From contig JARHVA010004093.1 of NCBI GenBank assembly GCA_037957365.1, positions 1 through 64,000 of the forward strand: a stretch of DNA of 64,000 nucleotides, read 5' to 3'. Shown one piece after another: positions 62,987-64,000 of the stretch. A program made the position numbers and the translations under genes. Within the stretch, counting starts at the first letter, position 1, and the number at the start of each line of letters is the position of its first letter. The notes under the pieces are model-generated. The model did not search any database. It worked only from the letters and a program-made list of their open reading frames with translations, and was not told where the DNA came from. The DNA is from Torreya grandis (taxonomy: Eukaryota; Streptophyta; Pinopsida; Cupressales; Taxaceae).

Positions 62987-64000
62987 AAGATAATGTAACA
63001 TAGTGCAATTATGACCATTTGAATTATATTCATTCCCATGGGGAGATGTGTAATCATAGAATATTATGATTATCTAAGAATCATTAGTGTTACTATATAA
63101 TCCATGGATAATGAATAGACACACTATCATATGTAGTCAATATACTATAGATGTGTCAATATAACCAAATACCAAATATGGTTTAGTAATTATTAAAATT
63201 GATAAATTATTTTGAATTCTAAAAATTCAATATTGACTTGAATTTTTTGATTTGATAATATAATATGTTTTATTTTTGAGAGTATCAACTAACCTCAAGT
63301 GGAAAAGTGAGAAGTGAAATATGAAAATTAATATATATTTATAAATTAGTAGGATATTTCCATATGTATTCCTCATTTATTTATACCATATTGTTTGCAT
63401 TCATTTTTCCTCACTCACTAAGATGAAGGTTGAAGTAAATTTAAGGACTACGCCTTAGAGATAGGTATGTCAAATACTTATATTTTAAATTATTACCAAA
63501 TTATTGATAAAGTGTTATTTTTTATAAGAACATATGTTCATTATCTCTAATTTAAATGAATAAAGGAGAAAAGGATATATAAATATTGAGATACTGTTCA
63601 TATTGAATTAAAGTGTTAATAATAATTTACAAATTTATACCCTATGGTAAAAAAATGATCAGTATAAATAAACTAAGTTTTCAAATTTATTATTTAATGT
63701 AAAAATCATTTAATTTTTATTTCTAAGTTCTAACTACAAAAATTTCATTAAGATGAGGGTTGTCCCCTACTCGATTTAAGTGACTAAAAACTATGTTACA
63801 AGCAGATCAGTTTTGAAAGTTTAATCTTTTGACTTGTTTTGAGTACTTAATTTTTTTAAAATTGACATAATTTATGAATTTTTAGATTATTTTTATAGTC
63901 TTATGGAGGCATATTTCCTATTATGGATCCATCCAAACCCTTTTAGAGTTATCTTTTTCATTGTCTAAACTCTCTGCCATAGGTTTCATTTTTGTGCCAT
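62987..64000. other. AT-rich stretch without recognised features
   Basis: Nothing identifiable on either strand up to the window end. Confidence 0.5.

Noticed and set aside
62539..63057. Long overlapping open frames of 80-170 codons on both strands
   Set aside because: They are Tyr-Ile and Thr-His repeats read from an AT/GT microsatellite, not genes.
1..64000. CRISPR arrays, bacterial operons, phage genes or organelle genes
   Set aside because: There are no regularly spaced short repeats with unique spacers, no ribosome-binding-site-led gene clusters, and no plastid or mitochondrial gene sequence recognised; all identified genes are plant-type LTR retrotransposon remnants.

Overview
The window looks like nuclear DNA from a seed plant with a very large, repeat-filled genome. 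The base composition is strongly A+T-rich. Nearly everything that can be identified is decayed Ty1/copia and Ty3/gypsy LTR retrotransposon sequence of plant type. Such AT-rich, gene-empty, old-LTR landscapes are typical of gymnosperms, but that assignment is inference. I see no cellular protein-coding gene, tRNA, rRNA, CRISPR array or bacterial feature.

Layout. 1-6454: minus-strand copia element (gag, protease, integrase, RT, RNase H) with a complete 5' LTR at the right and only the inner 57 bases of the 3' LTR inside the window. 6455-10183: a gypsy-like LTR plus primer-binding site plus gag start, present twice in tandem, with an extra 180-bp duplication in the second copy. 10184-14794: AT-rich DNA with no recognisable gene. 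14795-25538: a complete plus-strand gypsy element with 2.2-kb LTRs and a perfect 5-bp target-site duplication (AGATC). 25539-29700: mostly unassigned, with a diverged relative of the second gypsy family's LTR at about 25960-27000. 29701-33300: a long decayed plus-strand reading frame that I cannot assign to any family. 33430-36888: unassigned. 36889-50140: a second gypsy element on the minus strand, with LTRs of about 3.0 and 3.9 kb. The longer LTR holds an 892-bp retroposed insert with a 16-bp target-site duplication. 50141-57380: unassigned, very AT-rich. 57381-61967: a small plus-strand copia element. 61968-64000: AT-rich DNA with a long AT/GT microsatellite.

None of the elements can be autonomous. 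Reading frames are broken by stops and frameshifts, and several catalytic residues are replaced. Where family alignment lets the ancestral codon be guessed, most internal stops sit where Gln (CAG/CAA), Arg (CGA) or Trp (TGG) is expected. That is the pattern left by C-to-T decay of methylated, silenced copies. Both gypsy elements carry an additional RNase H-like domain between protease and RT, as well as the usual one after RT. The most promising items for follow-up are that domain order, the unknown reading frame at 29701-33300, the retroposed insert with its empty-site partner LTR, and the two-orientation GGTTCAA motif arrays inside the plus-strand gypsy LTRs.
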